From Candidatus Saganbacteria bacterium (GTDB taxonomy: Bacteria > Margulisbacteria > WOR-1 > XYC2-FULL-46-14 > WPAF01): a stretch of DNA of 64,000 bases. The stretch lies in contig JACRPM010000001.1 of the NCBI GenBank assembly GCA_016223205.1, forward strand, positions 205,130 through 269,129, read 5' to 3'. The notes below the pieces were generated by a model. It did no database searches, had not been told where the DNA came from, and was given only the letters and a program-made list of their open reading frames with translations. The position numbers were made by a program, and so were the translations under genes. Shown in pieces: positions 16,251-25,701 of this stretch (its first letter is position 1; every line of letters begins with the position of its first letter).

Positions 16251-17669
16251 ATGGTCTCTCTTCCCGGCTGTGACGTCCCGGAAGAGCCGCTCCAAGACCT
16301 GATACCGGCCGATCTTATCCGTCGGGAGCTCCCGCTTCCCGAATTTACGGAGCTGGACGCGGTCCGGCACTTTACCCGCCTCTCACAAAAGAATTTCTCG
16401 GTGGATACCCATTTTTATCCGCTGGGCTCCTGCACCATGAAGTACAATCCCAAGGTTAACGAAGAGGTCGCCAAATTCCCCGGATTTTCCGAGGTGCACC
16501 CCGGGCAAGATGAGAGCGAGATCCAGGGAATGCTGGAACTTCTTTACGACATGGAAAAATACCTTTGCGCCATTTTTGGCTACGAGGCTTTTACCTTCCA
16601 GCCGGCGGCCGGGGCGCATGGGGAACTGACCTCGCTTTTGATGATCAAAGCTTATCACCGGGATAAAGGACAGGGGAAACGCTATAAGGTCATTATCCCC
16701 GATTCATCGCATGGGACCAATCCGGCCTCGGTGAGCATGGTCGGGTACAAAGCGGTGGTGGTCAAGTCGAACGGGCGGGGGAACATCGATATCGATGCGT
16801 TAAAGAAAGCGGCAGGCGATGATACTGCCGGGTTGATGCTCACCAATCCCAATACCCTGGGGCTTTTTGACGAGCACATCGAGGAAATTGCGGACATTAT
16901 CCATAAGGCCGGCGGCCTGCTTTATTACGACGGAGCCAATGCCAATGCCACTTTAGGCGTCTGCCGCCCGGCGGACCTGGGCTTCGATGTGGCGCATTTC
17001 AATCTGCACAAGACCTTCTCCACTCCGCATGGGGGAGGGGGGCCGGGGGCTGGCCCAGTCGGCGTTAACAAGACACTGGAGCCATTTTTGCCTGTTCCTA
17101 GGGTTATCAAGGCCAATGACAAATTTCAAATGACAAATGACAAATTCCCGAAGTCGATCGGAAGAGTTCATTCTTTCCATGGGAACATCAACGTGATCGT
17201 TAGGGCTTACGCCTATATCCGCTCTCTAGGATCCCAGGGGCTTCAGGAAGTATCTAAAAAAGCGGTCGAGAACGCCAACTACATGATGAATATCCTCAAG
17301 AAGTACTATTATTTACCATACGATCGGCCCTGCCAGCACGAGTTCGTCCTCTCGGCCAAATGGCAGAAGGAGAAATGCGGCATCAAGGCGCTGGATATCG
17401 CCAAACGGCTGATCGATTATGGTTTCCATCCTCCGACCATCTATTTCCCTCTCATCGTGGAAGAAGCGCTGATGATCGAACCCACCGAGACCGAATCCAA
17501 AGCGACACTGGATGCTTTCTGTGACGCCATGATCAAGATCGCGGGAGAATGCGAAACCAACCCCGATATCATCAGATCCGCCCCGCATTCTACTCCGGTG
17601 GGCCGTTTGGATGAAGCCAAGGCGGCCAGAGAACCGGATTTAAGGTGGTTTAAGTCCAGTCAGGGGTAG
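16251..17669 (+). CDS. gcvPB: Glycine dehydrogenase (decarboxylating) subunit 2
   Basis: The 472-residue protein is the PLP-binding half of the split P-protein of the glycine cleavage system. It shows [16 protein letters not shown] preceded by NLHKT, whose lysine (near 254) holds PLP, plus [11 protein letters not shown] and [11 protein letters not shown]. Subunit 1, gcvT and gcvH are not in the window. Around residues 287-300 the DNA is an AT-rich direct-repeat tract (AATGACAAATT, AAATGACAAATG) encoding [12 protein letters not shown]. The reading frame and overall alignment length are kept there. The 3' end overlaps the next gene head-on by 20 bases. Confidence 0.95.
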   Translation: MVSLPGCDVPEEPLQDLIPADLIRRELPLPEFTELDAVRHFTRLSQKNFSVDTHFYPLGSCTMKYNPKVNEEVAKFPGFSEVHPGQDESEIQGMLELLYDMEKYLCAIFGYEAFTFQPAAGAHGELTSLLMIKAYHRDKGQGKRYKVIIPDSSHGTNPASVSMVGYKAVVVKSNGRGNIDIDALKKAAGDDTAGLMLTNPNTLGLFDEHIEEIADIIHKAGGLLYYDGANANATLGVCRPADLGFDVAHFNLHKTFSTPHGGGGPGAGPVGVNKTLEPFLPVPRVIKANDKFQMTNDKFPKSIGRVHSFHGNINVIVRAYAYIRSLGSQGLQEVSKKAVENANYMMNILKKYYYLPYDRPCQHEFVLSAKWQKEKCGIKALDIAKRLIDYGFHPPTIYFPLIVEEALMIEPTETESKATLDAFCDAMIKIAGECETNPDIIRSAPHSTPVGRLDEAKAAREPDLRWFKSSQG

Positions 17670-19428
17670 GTTGATCCATTAACTTCTTTAGTATCTCATG
17701 AGCCAGGGAAATTATTAAAGGATCAAATTGGCATTCTTCCAAGATTTGGACTGCACCCCTTAGGATTGATCTTCCCTCGGCAATTTTATAACCGAATCGA
17801 AGCTTTCCGCTTTCAATGGTCGCCGCCATATGGTGATTCGTAACAAATGGCGGGGTGGTTTCTTCAACCCAGAGGGGAACCTCTTCTAAATGGGTAGCCA
17901 GGATTGAGCGAGCATTGGGTTGGTCGGCAATAAAGCTTGAAATGGCAATGGCAGTGGCTACTGCTTCGGGATGGTTGGTACCCCTGAATATCTCATCCAT
18001 TGCAGCGAATACCTTGTCTCCGCTCTTTGACGCTTCGGTTATTTGCTGCATGCGGTCTTTTTCTGAATAATATAGGCTTTTCCCGGCAGAAAGATTATCA
18101 ACGATATTTACATTGGTGATGAGTTGATCAAAAGGAGTAAAACGCATGGTTTGAGCGGGAACCCCGCCTCCCATTTGCCCCAGAATTATTGCCAGTGCGG
18201 CGGCCTTTAGTATGGTCGATTTGCCTGACATATTTGATCCGGAAAGGACCATAAAACGAGCTTGATCGTCCAGTTCCAGATCATTTACAACCGGTTTATC
18301 CAAAAAGGGATGCCATAATCCTCTGGCGATCAGCAAAGGCGCGCTTTGCTCTTCTACTTGAGGGAAAGCAAAACCATATTTTTCCGCCGCTTCCGCTTGT
18401 GAGCAAAGGCAATCCAGATCACCCAGATTGAACATTAGATCGGTAACCATTCTTCTATGACCGCCCTGTATGAATGCATGATCCAGAGGAATAGTTCTGT
18501 GCCAAAATGATCGGCCATACTTTTCAGCTCTTTCAACAAATCCTTTGGTTTTACCGCTTTTTATATTTCCAAATATGGAGGCCATCTCGTGTAATTTATT
18601 TGATCCTGTTTTCCGCAGTTGTTGATTCAGCTCATCAGCCAATATAAAAAGCCGTCTCAATTCGCGGGTGCTTGCTTTCACCATGGACATTTTTGCCCGA
18701 AATTCAGGCAGGTATTGCGTGAGGTAAAGCAAGGTAGTCACACAAACTGAAGCGACCAAACCCGATTCATATACGGTGAGTTTGTGATCATTTGCAGCCT
18801 GGATCGCTTGCGGATTATTCATTATCGTATAAAATGCGGCTACTATGAACGCTAACGGAATAGCCCCTCCCGCTAAATGAATTGGCAAATGGATAGCCAA
18901 TGTTGAAAGATTGCTCCGACCATATTGAAAGAATGGTTTTTCTCTTTCCCGTAAAAACTGCTCGATAATCGATAGCCGGGGAATAAAATATGCAAATCCA
19001 TCCGCTTGCCTCAAATAGACCTTCTGATTGTAGATTTCGGACAATTTGCCTTGGATTAAGGATCGCAAGGCGGGGTCTTCTTGTAATGTTTTTACCGCTT
19101 CTTGTCTTTCGCGTATTTCTCGTGGGTCTCTAAGCGGCTTTTCCAATAAATGCCAGAGCCGGGCTTGGCCGTAAGCGGTGCGGGTAAAATCCAGCATGTC
19201 AAATAAGGTCCTGGAACCATAGCCGGAAAAGATCTCCAAATCGGCCAAAGTACTAGTATCCAGTGCCAATCCGGAATGCGTGGACCAGGCTTGCATTTCC
19301 GGAAGTATTTTTGCGGTAATTTCATCCGCTGGAGCGGTTTTGGGTAATAATTGGGGATGGGTCACCTGGCGTGAAGGGCCAGGGCGACCGACTTGCGTTC
19401 TTTCTGAACATCTAATAGAAGATACCAT
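17650..19428 (-). CDS. MutS-family ATPase with two predicted membrane segments
   Basis: The 592-residue protein has a MutS core region with [20 protein letters not shown] (lever/clamp start, about 70-90) and an ABC-type ATPase with Walker [13 protein letters not shown] (near 396) and Walker B-like [17 protein letters not shown]. The mismatch-recognition and connector domains are missing. Two hydrophobic stretches near residues 182-204 and 216-236 look like transmembrane helices in the middle of the lever region. It is therefore not a classic mismatch repair MutS; a membrane-tethered MutS-like ATPase is the best description. No ribosome binding site is evident at the chosen ATG. Function is unknown. 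Confidence 0.75.
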   Translation of the reverse strand: MVSSIRCSERTQVGRPGPSRQVTHPQLLPKTAPADEITAKILPEMQAWSTHSGLALDTSTLADLEIFSGYGSRTLFDMLDFTRTAYGQARLWHLLEKPLRDPREIRERQEAVKTLQEDPALRSLIQGKLSEIYNQKVYLRQADGFAYFIPRLSIIEQFLREREKPFFQYGRSNLSTLAIHLPIHLAGGAIPLAFIVAAFYTIMNNPQAIQAANDHKLTVYESGLVASVCVTTLLYLTQYLPEFRAKMSMVKASTRELRRLFILADELNQQLRKTGSNKLHEMASIFGNIKSGKTKGFVERAEKYGRSFWHRTIPLDHAFIQGGHRRMVTDLMFNLGDLDCLCSQAEAAEKYGFAFPQVEEQSAPLLIARGLWHPFLDKPVVNDLELDDQARFMVLSGSNMSGKSTILKAAALAIILGQMGGGVPAQTMRFTPFDQLITNVNIVDNLSAGKSLYYSEKDRMQQITEASKSGDKVFAAMDEIFRGTNHPEAVATAIAISSFIADQPNARSILATHLEEVPLWVEETTPPFVTNHHMAATIESGKLRFGYKIAEGRSILRGAVQILEECQFDPLIISLAHEILKKLMDQPTPDWT

Positions 19429-19533
19429 TGTTATGGCATATTTTCGTTATATCAAACCGGTAATTTCAAATTATTATTTGTTAAAATATATACTGGCTTG
19501 CTTTTGATTTCGGGTCTTGCTAGGATTGGAACA
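19429..19533. promoter_or_regulatory. AT-rich divergent region between the MutS-like and HIT genes
   Basis: This 105-base AT-rich gap separates two divergent genes and should hold both promoters. TAAAAT and TATACT lie side by side around 19483-19495 on the plus strand, but I see no matching -35, so the exact promoters are unresolved. Confidence 0.35.
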
Positions 19534-19872
19534 ATGTCTGACTGCATTTTCTGCAAGATCATCTCCAAACAAATAACCGCCAAGATCGTATATGAAGATG
19601 AGAAAGCCCTGGCCTTTGAGGATATCCATCCACAGGCGCCGGTACATATCCTTATCATACCCAAAGAACATATTCCCGATATAACCAAGATAAAAGATAC
19701 CGAAACAGTGGGATACTTGCATAAGATCGCCAATAAGTTGGCCGAAGAAAAAGGAGTTTCTGATACGGGGTACCGGCTGGTGATCAATTACGGCCCCCAT
19801 GCCGGAATGGCGGTCCATCACCTGCACCTGCATTTGCTGGGAGGCAGGCCGTTAAATTGGCCGCCCGGATAG
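19534..19872 (+). CDS. HIT-family (HinT-like) protein
   Basis: This 112-residue protein begins MSDCIFCKIISKQI and ends with the histidine triad region AVHHLHLHLLGGRPL. HinT-type proteins hydrolyse adenosine phosphoramidates and similar nucleotide conjugates. The upstream in-frame extension from 19498 lacks conserved sequence, so the ATG at 19534 (GGA upstream) is taken. The 3' end overlaps the IMPase-like gene head-on by 21 bases. Confidence 0.93.
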   Translation: MSDCIFCKIISKQITAKIVYEDEKALAFEDIHPQAPVHILIIPKEHIPDITKIKDTETVGYLHKIANKLAEEKGVSDTGYRLVINYGPHAGMAVHHLHLHLLGGRPLNWPPG

Positions 19873-20673
19873 GTCAACCGTCGCTAGAATTTTGGGGCCG
19901 GATTCATCTTTCAACGCACCCTGCAGAATAATGATAACTTCATTATATGTTTTACGGTTGGTAGCCGCCAAAATAAAAGGCAGATCGAAGTCATTCTCCG
20001 CTGCGGTTTTTAGATCCACTTCTTCCAGATTGGTAGCGCAGCGGGCTTCCTTTAATATGGCCAACGCCGCCGCCACCTCCCAGATCGCCGGCCGGGATAC
20101 GGCGAAGAATCTTAACGCTCCCTGGGCCACATCGGCCAGGGAAGAAGCGATCGATCCCGGCATGCGCAGGTTTTGAAAACGGGTCAGCAGGCCCGGCAGT
20201 CCGGCCAGAAGCGGGTCTTCGATATCAGAGCGCAGTTCGAGACCCCCAACCCGGGAAGCGGGTCGGTGAGGATTATAGGGCCGACCGTCCACTTCCAGTC
20301 CGCAGCCGGATAATGCCGAAAACACTGAAAATCCTTTCGCGGTAGGTTTAACGACCACTCCCAGGATAGGTTGCCCCCCGTAGATATATCCCAGGCTCAA
20401 GGCATATTGGGGAAGGCGGTGGGCATAGTTGACCGCTCCATCCAAAGGATCGAGCACCCAATAGCCGGGATTTTCGGGAACCAACCGGTTATTGGCGCCT
20501 CTGCTGATAAGCTGGTCGTTGCGGAACGGGCTGCGCAGGAGCGCGTAGCAGAAAGAACGCTGGATCTTGTCGGCCGGGGAAATTGAACGCCCGGCCGCCA
20601 GGTGAGGGGACATCCTTTGGGCGAAACGTTTAGCCCAATCGTAGCGCGCTATAAGAGCTGGTCCGCATCTCAT
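19852..20673 (-). CDS. Inositol monophosphatase-family protein with altered metal site
   Basis: This 273-residue protein has the family core WVLDPLDGAVNYAHRLPQYALSLGY (DPLDG near residue 77) and the following ILGVVVKPT segment. The upstream Glu-Glu motif that normally completes the metal site is not visible: the matching place reads ISRGANN. The C-terminal WD-x-AAG segment reads WEVAAALAI. The fold is clear, but activity on inositol phosphate, fructose-1,6-bisphosphate or PAP is uncertain and it may be inactive or use another substrate. Confidence 0.75.
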   Translation of the reverse strand: MRCGPALIARYDWAKRFAQRMSPHLAAGRSISPADKIQRSFCYALLRSPFRNDQLISRGANNRLVPENPGYWVLDPLDGAVNYAHRLPQYALSLGYIYGGQPILGVVVKPTAKGFSVFSALSGCGLEVDGRPYNPHRPASRVGGLELRSDIEDPLLAGLPGLLTRFQNLRMPGSIASSLADVAQGALRFFAVSRPAIWEVAAALAILKEARCATNLEEVDLKTAAENDFDLPFILAATNRKTYNEVIIILQGALKDESGPKILATVDLSGRPI

Positions 20674-20685
20674 GTTGGTATTTCG

Positions 20686-20715
20686 TTGTGAATAGCTGCG
20701 GATTTCAAGTATAAT
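20686..20715 (+). promoter_or_regulatory. Promoter TTGTGA-18-TATAAT, 6 bases from the ATG
   Basis: TTGTGA at 20686-20691 and TATAAT at 20710-20715 are spaced by 18 bases. The ATG at 20722 is 6 bases after the -10 box, so the transcript should start at or within the start codon. This is one of the clearest leaderless candidates. Confidence 0.7.
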
Positions 20716-20721
20716 TTAATT

Positions 20722-21414
20722 ATGCGGAGCGCGAATCTGCTTACTGACCGTCGAAAATCCGGTTCCCGGCACATGCAGCAGGATATCGACCTGTTCAATG
20801 ATCATGAAAAGGGCCAAATACCTGCTGTTTTACGCGTCTATTCCTGGGATCCGCCCTGCATTTCACTCGGTTATTCCCAAATACTCGAAAATGAAATAGA
20901 TATTGAAAAAGCCAAAAAGCTGGGCTGGGATGTGGTTAAAAGGCCGACCGGAGGAGGCATCGTCTTTCATAACGAAGCGGAAGTCACGTATTCCCTTATA
21001 ACCGGAATCGACCGTCTTCCCGCCGGGCTTATACCATCATATAAAAAGATATCTGAAGCGGTGGTTACGGGGTTGAGTAAAATAGGGATTAGGGCAGAAA
21101 TTAGACCACAGAACATAGAACACAGAGCACTGAACACAGGGTTATGTTTCTCGTATCCCGCCGAATACGAGATCGTCGTGGACGGACGGAAGATCGTGGG
21201 CTCCGCGCAAAAAAGGGGACGGCGGGCGCTTCTTCAGCAGGGCTCGATCTTCGTGAGGCCCACCGATCACCGGCTTTTCTCCGTTCTCATGAAACCTCAC
21301 GACCCCGAAAACTCCGTAAGTGTGGAGGAAGTATTGGGCAGGAAGGTCGGCTTTGACGAATTAAGCCAGGCATTATCTGAAGGCTTCCGGGAGGGGTTGG
21401 GGATTGAAATTTAA
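20722..21414 (+). CDS. Lipoate-protein ligase / octanoyltransferase (LplA/LipM family)
   Basis: This 230-residue protein has the RPTGGGIVFHNEAEVTYSL motif of the LplA/LipB fold and the KIVGSAQKR-x-LLQQGSIF segment with the lipoyl-AMP lysine. A Cys in GLCFSYPAEYEI matches the position of the LipM catalytic cysteine, so an octanoyl-GcvH transferase is likelier than an ATP-dependent ligase; gcvPB nearby fits. A tract of short repeats (ACAGAACATAGAACACAGAG) encodes residues near 130-140 without breaking the frame. It overlaps the next gene by 11 bases. Confidence 0.82.
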   Translation: MRSANLLTDRRKSGSRHMQQDIDLFNDHEKGQIPAVLRVYSWDPPCISLGYSQILENEIDIEKAKKLGWDVVKRPTGGGIVFHNEAEVTYSLITGIDRLPAGLIPSYKKISEAVVTGLSKIGIRAEIRPQNIEHRALNTGLCFSYPAEYEIVVDGRKIVGSAQKRGRRALLQQGSIFVRPTDHRLFSVLMKPHDPENSVSVEEVLGRKVGFDELSQALSEGFREGLGIEI

Positions 21415-24214
21415 ATATTTGTTGTTTGGTATTTGTTTGTTATTTGTATCTTGGTTATTGGTTTTTCCGTGCGACGGCGCTACCTGGTTAGACCCCTCCT
21501 TGAAATGGAAGACCATCGAAACCCTCCATTTCTCAATTCACTATTATGACGGCCTGGAGCCCATGGCCCGTAAACTGGCTCCCATCGCGGAAAACACCTA
21601 TTCGCGCCTAACCCCTTTGCTCAAGGACTATCCCTGGCTTAAGACCGATGTGGTTTTGCTCGATACTTATGATTTCACCAACGGCTTTACCACCGTCATC
21701 CCCAACCCCCTGATCACGCTCTATGCCGCGGACATCGGAGGGAATCTAAAACCCAGCTATTACGATGATTGGCTGGCCTTTGTATTTCTCCATGAATATA
21801 CTCACTTATTGAATTTGGATTATACCCCGCCGGGATTTTACCTTCTGCGGACGCTTTTCGGCCGGGTAGTATTCCCCAACGCCATTGCGCCTTCCTTTCT
21901 CATAGAAGGCCTGGCTACTTATATGGAAACCAAATATAGCCGGGGGGGCAGGGGGACCGATCCCAGATGGCTGGCCATGATCAGGATGGATGTGCTCGAA
22001 AACAATATGAAGTCCCTGGACCAGGCCTCGGTCGATACGGTGCGCTGGCCGCAAGGCAACCTGCGCTATCTTTATGGTGTCATGTTCTATGAATACCTGT
22101 CGGAAAAATACGGGGAAGAAAAACTCCTGGAGTTCACGCGGACCTATGGTGATTACATCCTCTCATATGGGGTGGATGCCGCTTTCCACGAGCTTTTCGG
22201 CAAGACCCTGATCGAATTGTGGGCCGACTGGCAGGAGTATCTCAAAACCAAATACGGGGATGAAAAACGCAAGATATCCGCTTCCGGATTGACCGATTTC
22301 ACCCCTTTAACCACCGGCGGTTATCTTCACCTTAATCCCTGCTGGTCGACAGATTCGAGATATTTATACTTCAACCGATCGAACGCCGACACCCACAGCC
22401 AGATCAGCCGATTTGACGTGATGACGGGAAAAGTTAGCGAGCTGATCGACGGGATCGTTTACGATGACGCTTTAAATGTCCGGGGTGACGATCTCTATTT
22501 TACCCAGGGCGATATCGACCGCAACTTCTATCTATTTAAGGATCTCTACCGATTAAACCTCACCACCCGTAAGGTTTCGCGCTTGACGCAGAATTCGCGA
22601 GCCGCCGACCCCGCGGTCTCTCCCGACGGCAGGCAGATCATTTTTAATACCGATGAGAAGGGAGTGCGTTCCCTGTGGATCTCGGACCTAACGCTAAAAA
22701 ATCCCCGGCAGATCGGGGTCAATACCGATAACTCTCAATATCTTTCTCCCCGCTTTTCACCGGACGGGCGCAAGATCGTTGCGGCCAAGTTCACTTCCGG
22801 CCATACTAAGATCTATCTTATCGATGTTCAAACCGGGGCCGAAGAGGCGTTGATCAAGGGAGATATGGGAGTGGAAGCCAATCCGAGCTTCACTCCCGAC
22901 GGCAGGTTCATCTTGTTTGACAGCGATGTCAGCCAGGTGGTCAACCTTTACGCCTTTGAGACAAAGACCGGCAGGATCTTTCAGGTTACGAACGTGCTGG
23001 GATCGGCTATGATGCCCGCGCCTTCACCGGACGGCAGGAAGCTCGCATTTGTCAGCTATTCTTCCCGGGGATACGACCTGGCGGTAATGGATAACGATCC
23101 TAAAAAGTGGAGACCGATGCCTGGGATAAAACCCTTAGATCATCAACTGCCGCCGCCCATCTCGCCGGAAGCGGTGATACTCGGAAAACACGATTATAAT
23201 CCCTTGCCGGCCTTAATCCCCAAATTCTGGATCCCATATTCCTATTATAATGAGAATGCTTACCATACACTGGCGGTAACCGGCGGATTGGATTCGCTGC
23301 AGCATCATGTCTACAACGTTCAAGCGGGTTACGACTGGACGGCCAAACGGCCGTCTTATTATATCGAATACATCAACAACCAGCTGCTTCCACAAATAGC
23401 CGTTGCGGCTTCGGATGTAGCGGTCCCTTATTCCTGGGACAGCAATACCGTCACTTATTGGGAAAGGCAGCGGAGCGCCGGCTTGTTCGTTTCACTGCTG
23501 GATAACCGGGTGCTCCATTATTACGATAGGCAATCGGTGACCCTGGGCTATCAATGGACCCATTTAAGCAATATTACCCCCTTGTCTTCTCTCGTCTTAC
23601 AGCCCGATCTGGGCGATCTGGCAGGAGCGATCCTGGTCTATCGTTATTCCAGTTTGCGCAGTTATGGATATTCGATCGCACCTGAAGAGGGGGTGTCGCT
23701 TTTCGGCCGGATGGATATGTATTCCAAGAATTTGGGAGGAAAATTCGACCTGACCACTTACTTGGCGGGAGCTAGCACCTATCTCGGGATGCCGGTGAAA
23801 CACAACGTATTAAAGCTGTCGCTAAACGGCTTCTACGGCCGCGGCGACCGGATCGTGCAGACCGACCTGACACGCACCTATTTTAATGTGAGAGGATACC
23901 CTTACGGCCTGCCGTCAGGCAATAAGGCGGTGGCCGGGACCATGGCATATTATTTCCCCATCTCTTATCCCGAAACGGGCTTGGGTTACGGATATTTATT
24001 CTTCGACCGTTTATTCGCCAATTTCTTTTTTGATCAAGGCGGGGTAACCACAGGCTCGCTTTCCACATTGGATTGGAAAAGGGGAGTAGGCGGTGAGCTC
24101 ATCTTAACTACGATCAACGGCTTCGGTTATTTCCCGGTCAATTTGATATTGGGCTATGCTAAAGGATTGGACCAGGGCGGCGAGGACCAGATCTATGTTA
24201 ATATATCGATGTAG
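21404..24214 (+). CDS. Outer-membrane protein: HExxH peptidase, TolB-like propeller, Omp85-like barrel
   Basis: This 936-residue protein has an N-terminal signal peptide. A gluzincin-like peptidase domain follows (HEYTHLL near residue 131; second element IEGLATYME near 168). About six WD40/TolB-like repeats come next (e.g. DPAVSPDGRQIIFNTD and SPRFSPDGRKIVAAKF, residues 310-560). The C-terminal region of about 350 residues is rich in alternating aromatic strands. It contains FNVRGYPYGLPSGNKAVAG, FFFDQGG and a closing GVGGEL...VNLILGYAKG pattern like the Omp85/surface-antigen barrel. I infer a protease held at the outer membrane, with the propeller in the periplasm or outside. Substrate unknown. 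Confidence 0.75.
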   Translation: MKFKYLLFGICLLFVSWLLVFPCDGATWLDPSLKWKTIETLHFSIHYYDGLEPMARKLAPIAENTYSRLTPLLKDYPWLKTDVVLLDTYDFTNGFTTVIPNPLITLYAADIGGNLKPSYYDDWLAFVFLHEYTHLLNLDYTPPGFYLLRTLFGRVVFPNAIAPSFLIEGLATYMETKYSRGGRGTDPRWLAMIRMDVLENNMKSLDQASVDTVRWPQGNLRYLYGVMFYEYLSEKYGEEKLLEFTRTYGDYILSYGVDAAFHELFGKTLIELWADWQEYLKTKYGDEKRKISASGLTDFTPLTTGGYLHLNPCWSTDSRYLYFNRSNADTHSQISRFDVMTGKVSELIDGIVYDDALNVRGDDLYFTQGDIDRNFYLFKDLYRLNLTTRKVSRLTQNSRAADPAVSPDGRQIIFNTDEKGVRSLWISDLTLKNPRQIGVNTDNSQYLSPRFSPDGRKIVAAKFTSGHTKIYLIDVQTGAEEALIKGDMGVEANPSFTPDGRFILFDSDVSQVVNLYAFETKTGRIFQVTNVLGSAMMPAPSPDGRKLAFVSYSSRGYDLAVMDNDPKKWRPMPGIKPLDHQLPPPISPEAVILGKHDYNPLPALIPKFWIPYSYYNENAYHTLAVTGGLDSLQHHVYNVQAGYDWTAKRPSYYIEYINNQLLPQIAVAASDVAVPYSWDSNTVTYWERQRSAGLFVSLLDNRVLHYYDRQSVTLGYQWTHLSNITPLSSLVLQPDLGDLAGAILVYRYSSLRSYGYSIAPEEGVSLFGRMDMYSKNLGGKFDLTTYLAGASTYLGMPVKHNVLKLSLNGFYGRGDRIVQTDLTRTYFNVRGYPYGLPSGNKAVAGTMAYYFPISYPETGLGYGYLFFDRLFANFFFDQGGVTTGSLSTLDWKRGVGGELILTTINGFGYFPVNLILGYAKGLDQGGEDQIYVNISM

Positions 24215-24219
24215 GGATT

Positions 24220-24251
24220 CCGGTACCTGCGGCTGAACGCCGCGGTTCCGG
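24220..24251 (+). repeat. Bulged hairpin repeat, copy A (forward)
   Basis: CCGGTACC-T-GCGGC, loop TGAAC, then GCCGC-GGTTCCGG. It has the same shape as the copies at 50974 and 58856, with a GCGGC/GCCGC stem in place of GCGAC/GTCGC. There is one T-T mismatch in the outer stem. Confidence 0.8.
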
Positions 24252-24253
24252 AT

Positions 24254-24272
24254 CCGCGAGGTTTACTCGCGG
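24254..24272 (-). repeat. Hairpin with GTTTA loop just before rtcB
   Basis: CCGCGAG, loop GTTTA, then CTCGCGG: a perfect 7-bp stem in the opposite orientation to copy A. The right arm runs into the rtcB ribosome binding site GGGAGG, so folding could hide it. Confidence 0.65.
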
Positions 24273-24282
24273 GAGGTATCAA

Positions 24283-25701
24283 ATGGCTAAGTGGCAGGGG
24301 ATATTCGAAAAGATCGACAATTGGCGCTGGAAGATCCCGCGAAGTTTTAAAGAGGGCATGCGGACCGACGTCCTCATTTATTCCAGCGAAGAAATGCTCG
24401 AACACATCGTTTCCGATAACGCTCACCTTCAATCCGTAAATGTCGCCTTTCTCCCCGGGATCGTCGGCAATTCCCTGGCCATGCCCGACATCCATCTGGG
24501 TTACGGTTTTCCCATCGGCGGGGTGGTGGCCTTCGATCCGGAAGCAGGCGGGATCATTTCTCCCGGCGGAGTTGGTTATGACATAAATTGTGGGATCCGC
24601 GTGCTCCGCACCGAGCTGACTCACGATGAGATCAAACCAAAAATACGCGATATCGTCAGTCGCCTGGCGACCAATGTTCCATCCGGCGTGGGCTCCGAAG
24701 GGCCGCTTTCCCTTTCTTCCCGCGATCTGGATAAACTTCTAGTGGATGGCGCCCGGTGGGCGGTCTCTCATGGCTACGGCGAGCAGAATGACATTGACCA
24801 TACCGAAGATGGCGGAGCTTTGGCCGGGGCCGATCCTTCCCTGGTTTCCCAGCATGCCAAGGAAAGGGGAACCAGCCAGCAGGGAACATTGGGAAGCGGA
24901 AATCATTTTCTTGAAGTCCAATTCGTGGAAGAGATCTATGATGAAAAAGTCGCGGCGGAATTCGGCTTGTTTAAGGATCAAGTAACCATAATGGTCCATT
25001 CCGGTTCCCGCGGATTGGGCCATCAGGTCTGCACGGATTACATCAAGGTGATGAATGAAGCCATGCATAAATACGACATTCATGTTCCCGATCGCCAGCT
25101 GTGCTGCGCTCCAATTAATTCACCGGAAGGGAAGGATTACTTCGCGGCCATGGCGGCGGCCGCCAACTTCGCCTGGGCCAACCGGCAGATGCTCATGCAC
25201 TGGACCAGGGAAAGTTTCTCCCAAGCCCTGCAATCGTCACCTAAAAAGCTCGGTATATCTTTGATCTACGATGTGGCCCATAATATCGCCAAAATGGAAA
25301 AACATAAAGTGAATGGCAAAGAGAAGACCTTATGTATTCATCGTAAAGGCGCCACCCGATCCTTTCCCGGCCAACCGGTCTTGATCCCCGGAGATATGGG
25401 CAGATATTCCTATATTCTGGTGGGAACTGAACAAGCCATGAAAGAATCCTGGGGTTCGACCTGTCATGGGGCGGGACGGTTGATGAGCCGCGCGGCGGCC
25501 ACTCGGGCGGTCTCTGTCAACCAACTTCTAGCCGACCTCGAAAAGAAGGGCATCGTCGTCATGGCTGCTTCCAAAAAGGGCTTGGTGGAAGAGGCCTCCG
25601 AGGCCTATAAGGATGTCCGCGAAGTGGTCGATGTGGTGCACAATGCAGGTTTAGCTAAAAAGGTGGCGCGGATGAGGCCGTTGGGAGTGGTGAAGGGATG
25701 A
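24283..25701 (+). CDS. rtcB: RNA-splicing ligase RtcB
   Basis: The 472-residue protein is RtcB, which joins 2',3'-cyclic phosphate or 3'-phosphate RNA ends to 5'-OH ends using GTP and Mn2+. Visible are GGVGYDINCGIRVLRTEL (metal Cys near 103), GTLGSGNHFLEVQ, MVHSGSRGLGHQVC and STCHGAGR, whose His near 394 is guanylylated. GGGAGGT lies 7 bases before the ATG. No archease (rtcA/archease partner) is adjacent. The 3' end overlaps amrS by 4 bases. Confidence 0.95.
   Translation: MAKWQGIFEKIDNWRWKIPRSFKEGMRTDVLIYSSEEMLEHIVSDNAHLQSVNVAFLPGIVGNSLAMPDIHLGYGFPIGGVVAFDPEAGGIISPGGVGYDINCGIRVLRTELTHDEIKPKIRDIVSRLATNVPSGVGSEGPLSLSSRDLDKLLVDGARWAVSHGYGEQNDIDHTEDGGALAGADPSLVSQHAKERGTSQQGTLGSGNHFLEVQFVEEIYDEKVAAEFGLFKDQVTIMVHSGSRGLGHQVCTDYIKVMNEAMHKYDIHVPDRQLCCAPINSPEGKDYFAAMAAAANFAWANRQMLMHWTRESFSQALQSSPKKLGISLIYDVAHNIAKMEKHKVNGKEKTLCIHRKGATRSFPGQPVLIPGDMGRYSYILVGTEQAMKESWGSTCHGAGRLMSRAAATRAVSVNQLLADLEKKGIVVMAASKKGLVEEASEAYKDVREVVDVVHNAGLAKKVARMRPLGVVKG

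Noticed and set aside
20587..20640. CGTTTAGCC as another reverse hairpin copy
   Set aside because: The flanking bases do not pair, so it is chance similarity to the loop.
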